Positions 49,873 through 62,399 are shown, counted from the first letter of the stretch. The stretch is 64,000 bases of DNA from Thermoflexus sp042408815 (GCF_042408815.1 NZ_JBHOQR010000032.1:1-64000), one strand, 5' to 3'. Numbers and translations are program-made. Notes: a model not told the origin generated them from the sequence alone.

Positions 49873-52707
49873 ATGGACCCTGAAGTCTTCATCGTCACTC
49901 ACACCCACTGGGATCGCGAGTGGTATCGTCCCTTCCAGGCTTTCCGCTACCGTCTGGTGGACCTGCTGGAGCAGGTCCTGGGGATCATTGAACGTGATCC
50001 GGCGTTCGCGGGGTTTCTGCTCGACGGCCAGTCGGTGCTTCTGGAGGATGTGCTGGCCATCCGTCCGGACCTGGAGCCCCGGATCCGGAAGGCGGTAGAG
50101 GCGGGCCGGCTATGGATCGGGCCGTGGTATATCCTGCCGGACGAGTTTCTAGTGAGCGGCGAGTCCCTCATCCGCAACCTGATGATCGGGATCCGGATGG
50201 CCCGCCGCCTCGGGGGATGGATGGCCGTCGGCTATACGCCGGATCCGTTCGGACATGTGGGGCAGTTGCCGCAGATCCTACGGGGGTTCGGGATCGGGAC
50301 GGCGGTCTTGCAGCGGGGCCTCGACGATCAACCGACGCTGCTGTGGTGGGAAGCCCCCGATGGCACCCGCGTTTTTACGGTGTATCTCCGGGACGGTTAT
50401 GGGAACGCCGCTTGGATCCCCGAGGATGCGGAGGCCCTTGCTGTCTATCTGAAGATTCAGGCCCTCTCCCTGATGCCGTATACCCCCGTTCCTCAGATTT
50501 TGCTCATGAACGGAACCGATCACCTCTTCCCGCATCCCCAACTGAGCCGCTGGCTCCTCGCGGCCCAGGCGCACCTCCCGGACCTTCGTCTGCGCCATGC
50601 CTCCCTGGAGGATTACATCAACGCGGTGCGGTCAGCCCTGGGGGAGAAGGCAGAGGGCCTTCCGGTGGTGCGGGGAGAACTGCGTTCCAGCAAGCGCCAT
50701 CCGATCCTCCCCGGGGTTCTTTCCACCCGGATGTGGATCAAGCAGCGCAACGCGATGGTTCAGGTCTGGTTGGAGCGCTATGCGGAGCCGCTGCTGGCCT
50801 TCGCTTATGGGATCTGCGGCCTGGATCGGCGCCCCTTTCTCCTTGAGGCATGGCGGCTTCTCCTCCAGAACCATTTCCACGATTCGATTTGTGGGACCGG
50901 TGTGGATGAGGCCTGTGAAGACATGAAGCCGCGCTTCGATCACGCGGAACAGATCGCCCGCCTCGTTAGTCAAGAGGCGATCCGTCGCCTTCTCCAGCCG
51001 GCGCAGGTGGAGCCCCCACCGGGGTGGCTGGCTTCGGATCCGGCCTCGATGGACCAGACCCTCCTGGTTTACAATCCCATCCCCGGCTCCGCGCGGGGTC
51101 CTGTGGAGGTGGTGCTCCCCGTGCTCCCATCGGGATTAACCTATCGCCTTCTTACCGAAGAGGGGAAGGAGGTTCCTCTGTTTGAGCTGGAGCGGGAACC
51201 GGGCGATCACGACGAGTGGGTGGTGAACCCCGAGAAGTGGCCAGAGTTCCTGAACCGGCTGCTCTGGATCCATGTCGGCCGATATGCCGCGAAGCGCGTG
51301 TGGGTGGATCTACCGGGACGGCGGATTTGGGCGGAGTGGGCGGATGCTTCCGCGGATATGGATCACTCCATGGTCTCCGCGGTTTTTGAGGTCAGCCGTC
51401 GGCTCCGGGAAACACAGCCGGGGATCTCCGCGCCGTGGACGGTATCGGCGGTCATGGGGGGATCTTCCCGCTGGGTCTTCGAGGCCCCGCGGTTTCCCGG
51501 GGTGGGCTTCCAGCCCTATCGGATACAGATCGTGCCAGGCGAGCCGCGGCGGATCCCGCGACAGGCGCGGGAGGAGCCGTTCATCGAAAACGAGTTCTTC
51601 CGGCTGGCCGTCCATCCGGAGGATGGGACGTTCGATCTGGAGGATCGGAGGAGCGGCCGGCGCTGGTCCGGCCTGAATCGGCTGGAGGATGAAGGGGATG
51701 CGGGGGACGTTTATAACTACGAGCCACTGGTGGAGGATCAACGGGTGGACCGGCCAGCGGAGCCGCCATGGGCCCAGGCGTGGGAGGAAGGGCCGCTGGG
51801 GCAGTGTCTGGAGGTGAAGCTGCGGTATGAGATCCCGGCCGGTCTGCGTCCAGATCGGAGGGGGCGGTCCGGGGAAAGGATCTCCATGCCGGTTAGCCTG
51901 CGGGCCTGGCTCCGGCCGGGAGTTCCCCGGGTGGATCTGGAGACGACCGTCGAGAACATGGCCACCCATCATCGGCTGCGTGTCGCCTTTCCTACCGGGA
52001 TCCGGTCGGAGGTTTGGGTCACGGACAGTGCCTTCGACGGCGTGGTTCGCCCGGTGGGCCTGGCCATCGCGCCGGATGAGACCTGGGTGGAGCAGCCGGT
52101 TCCCACCGCGCCCCAGCAGTCCTTCGCCTTCGTGGAGGAGGCATCGGGAGGATTCCTGGTGGCGAACCAGGGCCTTCCGGAGATCGAGGCGCGGAAGGAT
52201 TCCGAAGGGCAGGTGGAGCTGGTCCTCACCCTGTTGCGGTGTGTGGGCTGGCTGTCGCGGGGGGATCTGCGCTCCCGGCGGGGGCATGCCGGGCCGCCGC
52301 TGCCCACGCCCTCCGCGCAGATGATCGGGCGATGGACCTTCCGTTACAGCCTGATTCCCTTCCTGGATCGCTGGGAGGCCATTCGAGAGGCTCAGCGGTT
52401 CCTGGCGCCCCCCATGGCGGTGGCCGGGCCCGGCCAGCTCCGGGAACGGCCCTTCATTCAGGTGGAACCTGCGGCCTTCATCCTGACGGCCGTGAAGGCC
52501 CCCGAGGAGGGAGAGGGATTGATCGTGCGTGGCTACAATGCCTCGGAGCAGCCCTTGGAGGTCCGCTTCACCCTTTGGCGTTCGATCCGGGAAGCCTGGC
52601 GGGCCGATTTGATGGAAACTCCGTGGGAACCGCTCCGGCCGGATGGCTCCCACCTCCGGGTTTCGGTGCGGCCGAAGGAGATCCTCACCGTGCGCTTCGT
52701 TGTGTAG
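49873..52707 (+). CDS. Alpha-mannosidase, glycoside hydrolase family 38
   Basis: 944 aa from ATG 49873 (GGAGG 6 nt upstream; an in-frame GTG at 49843 overlaps the previous gene). The GH38 catalytic domain starts at once: VTHTHWDREWYRPF (zinc His/Asp), and YTPDPFGHVGQLPQIL contains the candidate nucleophile Asp. The helical middle domain has LLLQNHFHDSICGTGVD and the C-terminal beta-sandwich runs to residue 944 (FRLAVHPEDGTFDLEDRRSG). No signal peptide, so it should act in the cytoplasm on imported mannosides. It is the last gene of the operon. Hairpin AGGGGA-ttgt-TCCCCT follows the stop at 52711-52726. Confidence 0.93.
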   Translation: MDPEVFIVTHTHWDREWYRPFQAFRYRLVDLLEQVLGIIERDPAFAGFLLDGQSVLLEDVLAIRPDLEPRIRKAVEAGRLWIGPWYILPDEFLVSGESLIRNLMIGIRMARRLGGWMAVGYTPDPFGHVGQLPQILRGFGIGTAVLQRGLDDQPTLLWWEAPDGTRVFTVYLRDGYGNAAWIPEDAEALAVYLKIQALSLMPYTPVPQILLMNGTDHLFPHPQLSRWLLAAQAHLPDLRLRHASLEDYINAVRSALGEKAEGLPVVRGELRSSKRHPILPGVLSTRMWIKQRNAMVQVWLERYAEPLLAFAYGICGLDRRPFLLEAWRLLLQNHFHDSICGTGVDEACEDMKPRFDHAEQIARLVSQEAIRRLLQPAQVEPPPGWLASDPASMDQTLLVYNPIPGSARGPVEVVLPVLPSGLTYRLLTEEGKEVPLFELEREPGDHDEWVVNPEKWPEFLNRLLWIHVGRYAAKRVWVDLPGRRIWAEWADASADMDHSMVSAVFEVSRRLRETQPGISAPWTVSAVMGGSSRWVFEAPRFPGVGFQPYRIQIVPGEPRRIPRQAREEPFIENEFFRLAVHPEDGTFDLEDRRSGRRWSGLNRLEDEGDAGDVYNYEPLVEDQRVDRPAEPPWAQAWEEGPLGQCLEVKLRYEIPAGLRPDRRGRSGERISMPVSLRAWLRPGVPRVDLETTVENMATHHRLRVAFPTGIRSEVWVTDSAFDGVVRPVGLAIAPDETWVEQPVPTAPQQSFAFVEEASGGFLVANQGLPEIEARKDSEGQVELVLTLLRCVGWLSRGDLRSRRGHAGPPLPTPSAQMIGRWTFRYSLIPFLDRWEAIREAQRFLAPPMAVAGPGQLRERPFIQVEPAAFILTAVKAPEEGEGLIVRGYNASEQPLEVRFTLWRSIREAWRADLMETPWEPLRPDGSHLRVSVRPKEILTVRFVV

Positions 52708-52710
52708 CCC

Positions 52711-52726
52711 AGGGGATTGTTCCCCT
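52711..52726 (+). terminator. Hairpin after the GH38 gene
   Basis: AGGGGA and TCCCCT pair with loop ttgt immediately after the stop codon. No T-tract follows, so termination here is uncertain. Confidence 0.4.
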
Positions 52727-52792
52727 CGCGCCGCTTGGGGTGCGGGGCTATCCCGTTGTTCCAGATCCAGCCAACCGTGCAAGTCCCGAGTT

Positions 52793-53187
52793 TTATGGCC
52801 GATGAAACTTCCGGTGGTGATGCCACTGGAAGGAGCGGAGCACCCCTTTCGCCCCGGCCATCATCGCCTTCAGCACATCCTCGGCCGTGTGGACGCCACC
52901 GGTGATCGCCAGGTCCAGCCGGACCTACTGAGGCCACCACATCCCGCACCAGCGGGAGGTAGCTTCCCTCTATGGCTTGGCCGGTTTCCTCCGGGGAAGT
53001 GGGCAGATCATAGAGATTGAGCTTCAGGGCAGGCGAAACTCTCCTCGCCGTAGGAGAGTCCACCATCCAGCATCTCGCTCTCCTGGGTGATCTGCTCCTC
53101 GAAGAGCGAGGGCAGCATCACAGCGGCGATCCCAGCTTCCTCTAGCCGGCGGAGCATGTCGAGATCTCCGGATCCGGCGATTTCCAT
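52793..53187 (-). pseudogene. Decayed dihydroorotate-dehydrogenase-like gene
   Basis: Three family blocks are readable on the minus strand in different frames and in the correct order: from ATG 53187 AGSGDLDMLRRLEEAGIAAV and MLPSLFEEQI; then LKLNLYDLPTSPEETGQAIE (about 53020-52960) and SYLPLVRDVVASV; then LDLAITGGVHTAEDVLKAMM ending at TAA 52795. A normal member has roughly 330 residues; the N-terminus and about 90 internal residues are missing, with frameshifts between blocks. It directly follows the pyruvate:ferredoxin oxidoreductase gene, the usual place for this family in several bacteria. Clearly inactive. Confidence 0.82.
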
Positions 53188-53263
53188 TGGAGGCCGGGCC
53201 GGTCATTCTTGGTAGCCAGCCCGGCCTCAAAGAATCCGGGAGCGCCTGGGGACCGAAACATCG

Positions 53264-56851
<3,588 letters not shown>

Positions 56852-56977
56852 GAGCCAACCTCCCGCGCATCGCAAGCTGCGGAGGGCCCGAGGGCCCAGA
56901 AGGATCGTTTAGATCGATTTTCTTCATTGTAATCCGAACCCGAACGGGCAACGGGTGCCGATCTTCAGGGATTCAAG

Positions 56978-58630
56978 GTGATTTCGCGCATATTGTGGGC
57001 GTCCGTGGCTTTCCCGGAGGTGTACGCACCCAACCTGGCCCTCCTCAACACCACGCTCCTGCTCTTGCTCCTTTGGGCGCGCCGCCCAACCCTGCTGCGT
57101 TACGCTGCCTTTGCCCTGGCCTTTGGGCTTTCGTTGGGCACCCATCTCTCCAACCTGGGCTTTGCCCCGGCGTTTGCCCTGTTCACGGTTTTGATCCTGG
57201 CCCGGCGGGGCGTTTCCCCGCGTGACTGGGTTGCTACGGTCCTGGTGGGGGGTGGGGCTTTTGCCCTGGGCGCGGCCCAGTTTCTCTGGGTCCCCTTGCG
57301 GGCGGCTTCCTTGCCTCCCGCTCTGATTTTGGGCCAGGAAGCGCCGACCACTCTGGCCGGGCTTTACCGCTACACCCTGGGCGCTTTTTCCAACCTGCGC
57401 TTTGCCTTTCCGCTGGCGGACATTCCGGAGCGGGTCGCCCTTTACCTCTACTACCTCGTGGGGCAATTCGGCCTGTCGGGCCTGCTTTTAGGGATGGCCG
57501 GCATGTTGACCATGCCCTTCCTGCGCCCCCGCCGTTTCCTGCTCCTGGTGCGGATGTACCTGGCCCATTTGGTCTTCTTCCTGGAGTACCGCGCCTTTGC
57601 CCTGGAGGTCTTCTTCATCCCCGTACATGCTGTCTGGGCCTGGTGGATGGCCTTTGGCTGGTGGGGGATCTTCAACCTCCTTCGGGCCGGCACGGCAACC
57701 CTGGGGTGGCGTCCGGCTCCCTTCATCCGGACTTTGGGGGTTGTACTGCTCTCGGGGCTGCTTCTGGCCCAGGGTTTGGTGCCCCTCTCCACGCATTGGG
57801 CCGAGCGTAACCTGAGTCAGGATACTGCTGTGGACGATTTCTACGCGGCTGTATGGCAAGTGTTGCCGTCGAACGCCACCTTGCTTTCGCCTGGTGGGGT
57901 CTTTGGCTATGATGTGTTCTACTGGCGGCTGGTTTACCACACCCGTCCCGATGTATCCCTGCCTGCCCTGGAAGACCCTTCTCCGAGGCCGTTGACGGCG
58001 ACAGCGTCTCAGGGGACCTTGTTCAGCACGACCACCGCCTTGCAGCGGAGGCGGGGGCCCCAGGCAACCTCCCTCGACCGCTTCTGGGCCGTGCCGGTGG
58101 TGTTGGGTGAACAACCCGAGGGCAGCCTCGGCCCCCGCTCCACGCCTTTGGTGTTGCTGGCCCTGCAAAGCACACCCCCGGTGTGGAAAGTGTCCTCCGT
58201 GCCGGAGGATTTGCCTCGCATTGAAGCCCATTTGCAAGGGGCAACTCTGGTGGCGGCCCGCCTGACGCCTCAAAGGGTCGAAAGCGGCGGCCTCCTGCAC
58301 CTTACCCTTTATTGGCGCATTGACCGCCCTCAACAGGTGCTCAGCCAGACGCCGCGTTTGACCCTGCGCTTAGGCGAGCGCTCGCTGGCGCAATACACTC
58401 TGGGCTTTGGGTTGCTTTCCCGCTATGCCCAGGAGGTGGGGCTACAGGCGGGTGACTTGCTGGCCATCGACTATGGGGTGGTGGTGCCCAGCACCTTCGA
58501 GGCGGCATCCGGCGTACCGTTGCAACTGGTGACCGACACCGGGGCCGTTCTTACCCTGGGCCAGGTGGATGTGGTGGACGAATGGTCACCATGGGCCTAC
58601 TGGCTTGCCGTGGCCCGTGGGGACCGGTGA
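56978..58630 (+). pseudogene. 5'-truncated DUF2723 membrane protein
   Basis: The frame is open from 56933, first possible start GTG 56978. It begins directly with LWASVAFPEVYAPNLALLNT, which corresponds to the conserved EVYxLN region normally preceded by about 100 residues including two membrane helices and the catalytic DE-type loop of these O-mannosyltransferase-like proteins. The remaining membrane helices and a soluble C-terminus (LVAARLTPQRVESGGLLHLT) are intact to TGA 58630. GATC sites are very rare in this gene, unlike the neighbouring oxidoreductase. Junction with native DNA is near 56980-56990. A shortened product could still be made, but a functional enzyme is unlikely. Confidence 0.78.
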
Positions 58631-58659
58631 TTTTGACTCAAAGTGATTTTGACTCAAAG
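58628..58659. repeat. 16-bp direct tandem repeat
   Basis: TGATTTTGACTCAAAG occurs twice in tandem (58628-58643, 58644-58659); the first copy includes the TGA stop of the truncated DUF2723 gene. Confidence 0.95.
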
Positions 58660-58682
58660 TCTTTCGCAATGGAGTGGATATC

Positions 58683-59162
58683 ATGACACAGGAACGATGG
58701 CTTCAATGGCTGGGCGTGCTTCTGGCCGCGTTGATCCTCATGCTGGCCGCCTTTTCCCTGGGGGTGGTGGTTGGGCGTCACGGCTGGTTTGGCTGGCAGC
58801 CCGAAGCCGCCCTGGGGCGTGGCGGCGCGCCCGGCGGAGGCCCGCCGCCGGGTGGTGGTGGAGCCTTGCCGGGGATTGGTGCCGGCCCGCAGAACAACGC
58901 CTTCCCCTCACCGCCTCAGGTGGTCGGTCAGTTGCGCCAGCGCCGGGGCGATGGGCTGACCCTGGCAACGCCTCAGGGGCCACGCAGCGTGCAACTGACC
59001 GCCACCACGCACTACCGCACCGAGGAGGGCGAGACGCTCACCGTTACGGACCTGACCCCCGGCGATTGGCTGGCCGTTTGGGGCACCTGGAGCCAGCCCA
59101 ACACTTTAGAGGCCACCCTCGTTGTGCGCCTGCAAGGGCCGCCGTCTCGCTCGGGCCCTTGA
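58683..59162 (+). CDS. Membrane-anchored protein with DUF5666-like beta domain
   Basis: 159 aa from ATG 58683, 8 nt after GGAG. A signal-anchor (WLGVLLAALILMLAAFSLGV), a Gly/Pro-rich linker (GRGGAPGGGPPPGGGGALPG), then about 70 residues with QVVGQLRQRRGDGLTLATPQ, LTATTHYRTEEGETLTVTDL and GDWLAVWGTWSQP, matching the OB-like DUF5666 pattern (binding or metal-related, unknown). It lies 50 bp after the truncated DUF2723 gene. Composition is like the foreign segment rather than the core genes. Probably an intact gene of the acquired island. Confidence 0.68.
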   Translation: MTQERWLQWLGVLLAALILMLAAFSLGVVVGRHGWFGWQPEAALGRGGAPGGGPPPGGGGALPGIGAGPQNNAFPSPPQVVGQLRQRRGDGLTLATPQGPRSVQLTATTHYRTEEGETLTVTDLTPGDWLAVWGTWSQPNTLEATLVVRLQGPPSRSGP

Positions 59163-59524
59163 GCCTGGGGAAGGGCCCGCATCCGGGCTTCCATGACGGA
59201 CGGCGCGCCTCGCTCGGCCCTATCCGGGACCGGAGGCTTCTCGGCGCTCCCGGCGTACCTCGAGCGCCCCGCATCCTGCCGCGGCCGGCATCTCTCCTCT
59301 TTGGTGCCTATTTCAGCCTGGCGGCGCTCGGTACATGCCTTTGCCCAGCAGGAGAATCTAATACGTCAACGACTTCTCGATTTTGAGCGGTATCATGTTC
59401 AATATGGCGGCACGATAATCATACCAGGGCGGATAGCCCAACTGACAGAGCGCCTCACTGTTCGTAATTCTCATCAGGCTCAAGGGGTAGATGAGGTGCG
59501 CGTTTTCCCAATCAGAATCGCCGC
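59163..59524. other. 362-bp region without a supported gene
   Basis: Short frames on both strands cover it (minus 59358-59564 with LGGDSDWENAHLIYPLSLMR, plus 59193-59528 ending at TAA 59528) but neither has an SD or a recognised family. Probably gene debris next to the transposase remnant. Confidence 0.4.
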
Positions 59525-59574
59525 CTAACCAGCGGCTGGAGCCGACCGCGCCAAGGCGCTGCAATTCAAAGGCT

Positions 59575-60208
59575 CATTTCCATTCGTGACGTCTGCAGCG
59601 GGAACCCGCGCGCGGGTATACCGCTTGTGCCTCAACCGTTGATCCCATTGGTCAACCTGGACTCCGTTCAGCTTGCGATTGGACTTGAGGGCACAGATGA
59701 CATGCCAGCCTTGCCGTCGGGTCCACTTGATCAACTTGCCCGCCGCATACCTACGGTCGAACAAGACATAGACCTGATAACCTTTTGGGAGGTAAGGTCG
59801 CAGTTCCTCCAGCATCTCCCGGGCCAGCTTGTACTTGGTCTTGAACCGCAGGCACTGCCCTTTGCCGGCCGCAGCACGGTCATACACCCAATCCACTGCT
59901 TCCAGGTGAGTGGTATCTTTGTCCGTGCGGGTGAGCGAGTCGTCGATGATGACATAGATGATGGACTCTATGCCTGCCGCCTCCGCACGCTGCAGCAAAT
60001 CGGCCATGACGAAAGTCGCCAGGGCCTGTCGAACCTCGTCCCCTGTCTAGGGACTGACGCGAAAGCAATCGGCTACGGCGCCGACATCAGGGGTCTCCGC
60101 CCACCGGCGATACAGGGCGGAGAAGGTCTTCCGCTCCTCACAGACGATGATGGCATCCGCTGTGCGCAGCACATGCTCGCGCTGAGACTTAGAAGAGTCC
60201 AGCAGTTG
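59575..60208 (-). mobile_element. IS701-like transposase remnant with nonsense and deletion
   Basis: Minus-strand frame, N- to C-terminal: LLDSSKSQREHVLRTADAII, EERKTFSALYRRWAETPDVG, ADCFRVSP, in-frame TAG at 60049-60047, TGDEVRQALATFV, IIDDSLTRTDKDTTHLEAVD, CLRFKTKYKLAREMLEELRP, YLPKGYQVYVLFDRRYAAGK and WHVICALKSNRKLNGVQVDQ. The stop replaces an expected Trp (one base change). Compared with the family as I recall it, about 50 residues between the VDW and LRFK segments are missing, and the C-terminus ends at AADVTNG. The product cannot be active. Terminal inverted repeats were not found. Confidence 0.8.
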
Positions 60209-60233
60209 ACATATTATTCATTTTGGCTATAAT
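60206..60233 (+). promoter_or_regulatory. Consensus promoter pointing out of the transposase remnant
   Basis: TTGACA at 60206-60211, 16-bp spacer, TATAAT at 60228-60233. Followed by TAGGAGG (60241-60247) and the Rpn-type fragment. The -35 overlaps the 5' end of the transposase remnant. Confidence 0.7.
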
Positions 60234-60254
60234 TTTTAAATAGGAGGCTTTTGG

Positions 60255-60603
60255 TTGGTGTTGCTGAAATACATTCAGCGGCCGGAACTGGAGGGGTGGC
60301 TGGAAGAGATTTTGCGGTTGGTGTGGCAGTGGGTGGAGGTGGCGAGTGCGGCGTCTGGGGTGGAGGCGCTGATCACGGTGTTGCGGTACATAGCGGAGGG
60401 GCGGGAGGGGCTGAGCGAGGAGGCGTTGCGGATGGCGGTGGAGGCGGTTGCAGCCGGGCGAGGGGTGGTTGGAGGAGGTGACCCGTCGCCTAGGGGCGAT
60501 GGCGGATCCAAAGCGGTTGGAGGCTGTGCGGTTGACCGCAGCTCAGGTGGAGAGTCAAGAGGCGTTCGAGGAAGCCCTGGCGGTGTGTGAACGTGACGCG
60601 TAA
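60255..60603 (+). pseudogene. Rpn/YhgA-like nuclease, C-terminal fragment with frameshift
   Basis: Frame 1 from TTG 60255 gives LLKYIQRPELEGWLEEILRL and GVEALITVLRYIAEGREGLS to about 60450; one extra base there moves the sense to the +1 frame, QPGEGWLEEVTRRLGAMADP and KRLEAVRLTAAQVESQEAFE ending at TAA 60601. The text resembles the helical C-terminus of Rpn/YhgA-type PD-(D/E)XK proteins. The catalytic N-terminal domain is absent. It is preceded by a good SD (TAGGAGG) and promoter, so a truncated, frameshifted product may be made. Confidence 0.6.
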
Positions 60604-60638
60604 CGCGCAACAGGCACTATCCATTCCGGAGGGTTCCC

Positions 60639-61778
60639 ATGGTCGCGAGAGGCACGTATTTTCTGCTGGTGTTGTTCCTTCTCACCGCGTGTGCTGCGCC
60701 GGCGGCCACGCCCGCGGGTGCGCCGACAGCCGCGCCCACCTCCCCGGTCACCCTCACACCGACCACGTCCCCCACACCGACGGCCACACCTATCCCCACC
60801 GAAACGCCTACGGCCATGATGCAAGCCTTGGCGGAGAAATGGCAAGCTTTAGGCTTTTTGCCCGATTATCGGGAGACAAGGGAGGTGTACACCCAGAGTT
60901 TGACACTCCCCAACTACGGCCGTTTTCTGAAATACTTCCGGCAGCACCCCGGTGAGTTTGACGCCATTTACGGGCCACAGTTGCGGGACAAACTGTTGAC
61001 AGAAAAGGCCGCCGTGCGCGAAGGCCTGTGTTGGCGCGTGGGTTTTGCCCAGGTGTGCACAGATAAGGAATTTGCGGAAATGCAGCGAGAGTTTGCTCTA
61101 GGTGGTGTAAAGGAAGCGGGTGAGATAATCATGCCTGCGCTTGGAATAGAAGATTACGCTTATGAGATAATAGCGAAGAGTGGTGCGGCAGTGCACGCGG
61201 TAAACTTAGGGATTTTGGATAGAAACAATTATGACCCGGATTGGTACGAGAAGTACTTGGATTATATCACGCAGCATCCTGACGCCTCTTATGAGCTGAT
61301 GGGATATAAGCAAAAGGTGGATAAAAAAGGAAATCCAATCCCTGGCACATACGAATTGGGCTCTTTGGGCCAAGTGGATGCTACGTTGCCGGTTGAAATC
61401 TGGGTTTTGCCGCCAGTGATGGAGAAAGAAGTTGCCTTGGATCGGGTGGACAGAATCATCGGCGGTGACCCAAGAGCTCCGTTTGGGTTGAGGTTTGCGG
61501 ATAGCACTGAGGGGTACTTTGATGTAATGGTTACGCCAGAAGGCAAGCTAACAATTATTTTGAGCATGTTTATTTATCAAAATGAGTTATTAGGAAACAG
61601 ATTTTCATCTGGCAGTTTGTTGCCTTATGCATATGAGAGAGTTATACGAGGTCCAGCTCGCCTTTCTCCACTTACTTCCGGTTTTGGGACACCAAAGGTA
61701 ATAAGGGAAATGGACAAAGAATTTTATTTAGATCCTGGTAAGTGGGAGAAACCGTGGATTGTATTACGCAAGCCATAA
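60639..61778 (+). CDS. Lipoprotein of unknown function
   Basis: 379 aa from ATG 60639 (GGAGG upstream). Lipobox with Cys18 in LFLLTAC, a Pro/Thr/Ala linker to about 60, then a domain I do not recognise: LPDYRETREVYTQSLTLPNY, REGLCWRVGFAQVCTDKEFA, YDPDWYEKYLDYITQHPDAS, IPGTYELGSLGQVDATLPVE, FGTPKVIREMDKEFYLDPGK. The first half is GC-rich and the second half (after about 61100) visibly AT-richer, suggesting recent arrival or a recombinant gene. No recognisable enzyme motif. Surface-attached by lipidation. Confidence 0.7.
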   Translation: MVARGTYFLLVLFLLTACAAPAATPAGAPTAAPTSPVTLTPTTSPTPTATPIPTETPTAMMQALAEKWQALGFLPDYRETREVYTQSLTLPNYGRFLKYFRQHPGEFDAIYGPQLRDKLLTEKAAVREGLCWRVGFAQVCTDKEFAEMQREFALGGVKEAGEIIMPALGIEDYAYEIIAKSGAAVHAVNLGILDRNNYDPDWYEKYLDYITQHPDASYELMGYKQKVDKKGNPIPGTYELGSLGQVDATLPVEIWVLPPVMEKEVALDRVDRIIGGDPRAPFGLRFADSTEGYFDVMVTPEGKLTIILSMFIYQNELLGNRFSSGSLLPYAYERVIRGPARLSPLTSGFGTPKVIREMDKEFYLDPGKWEKPWIVLRKP

Positions 61779-61795
61779 TTTTCCTGCCTTTATTC

Positions 61796-61824
61796 TTGAT
61801 TTTTGCTCACAACTTTCGTAATAT
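61796..61824 (+). promoter_or_regulatory. Candidate promoter in AT-rich spacer
   Basis: TTGATT at 61796-61801, 17-bp spacer, TAATAT at 61819-61824, directly upstream of ATG 61835. Confidence 0.45.
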
Positions 61825-61834
61825 ATAAAACAAG

Positions 61835-61935
61835 ATGAGTGTTAGAATAAAAATTTTGTACTTTGCATTGGTTGTGCTTTTTGCTATAAATGCCCTTCTG
61901 TTGGCAGGACTGTTTCTTCTCAAGGAGCGCAAAGC
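61835..61935 (+). pseudogene. Truncated N-terminus of a membrane protein
   Basis: The frame begins MSVRIKILYFALVVLFAINA and LLLAGLFLLKERKAP, a typical signal-anchor, and then runs into the Rpn-type fragment in a wrong frame (to 62155 without sense). The original gene seems cut at about 61935. Confidence 0.5.
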
Positions 61936-62065
61936 GCCAAAGTGCTCTTCGAACACAAGAGTTATCCCGACCCCTGGTGGCCTGGCAAGTGCTGCGCTAT
62001 ATGGTGCGGATATGGGAGCGGGAGTGGCGTCAGGAGCGGCGGCTTTTCCCGATTGTGCCGGTGGT
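61936..62065 (+). pseudogene. Rpn/YhgA-like nuclease, N-terminal fragment with one-base deletion
   Basis: KVLFEHKSYPD is read in one frame to about 61971, where a run of four C replaces the expected five; after the shift, PLVAWQVLRYMVRIWEREWR and QERRLFPIVPVV follow in the next frame. The fused sentence matches the conserved LxEHKSYPDPLxxxQxLRYM core of Rpn/YhgA-type transposon-associated nucleases. Nothing recognisable follows. Inactive. Confidence 0.72.
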
Positions 62066-62399
62066 GGCGTGTGCCACAGACCGAGGCGCGGTTTTCATGC
62101 GGGTGGTTTCGCTGTGGCGTGGGTCTGGGGAGGCTGTGTTCGAAGGTCTGGGTGAACTGAAGGCCTGGCCTACCCCCGCGTCCAGCGGACGTGGCTGCGC
62201 CGCGCGCCGGCCATGGTGGTTTTTCGGGCCAGGGCGCTTCGCCTACCGGGTTGCGTGGACGGCCGGCCCCGCCGCGTCGGGAGGTTCTGGCGGCCACCAG
62301 GCTGCTGCTTGCACCCGTTGCCCTTCCCGACGGGGGCCGTCGCCCATAGCACCTAGGCCTCGGCCCACTGGCCGGACCGTATCGCCGCAGATACCCCCC

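Noticed and set aside
59522..59590. Integron attC-like half site (GCCTAAC followed by GCCGACC)
   Set aside because: The matching second half with GTTRRRY is not found downstream, so only a chance or relic half site is supported.
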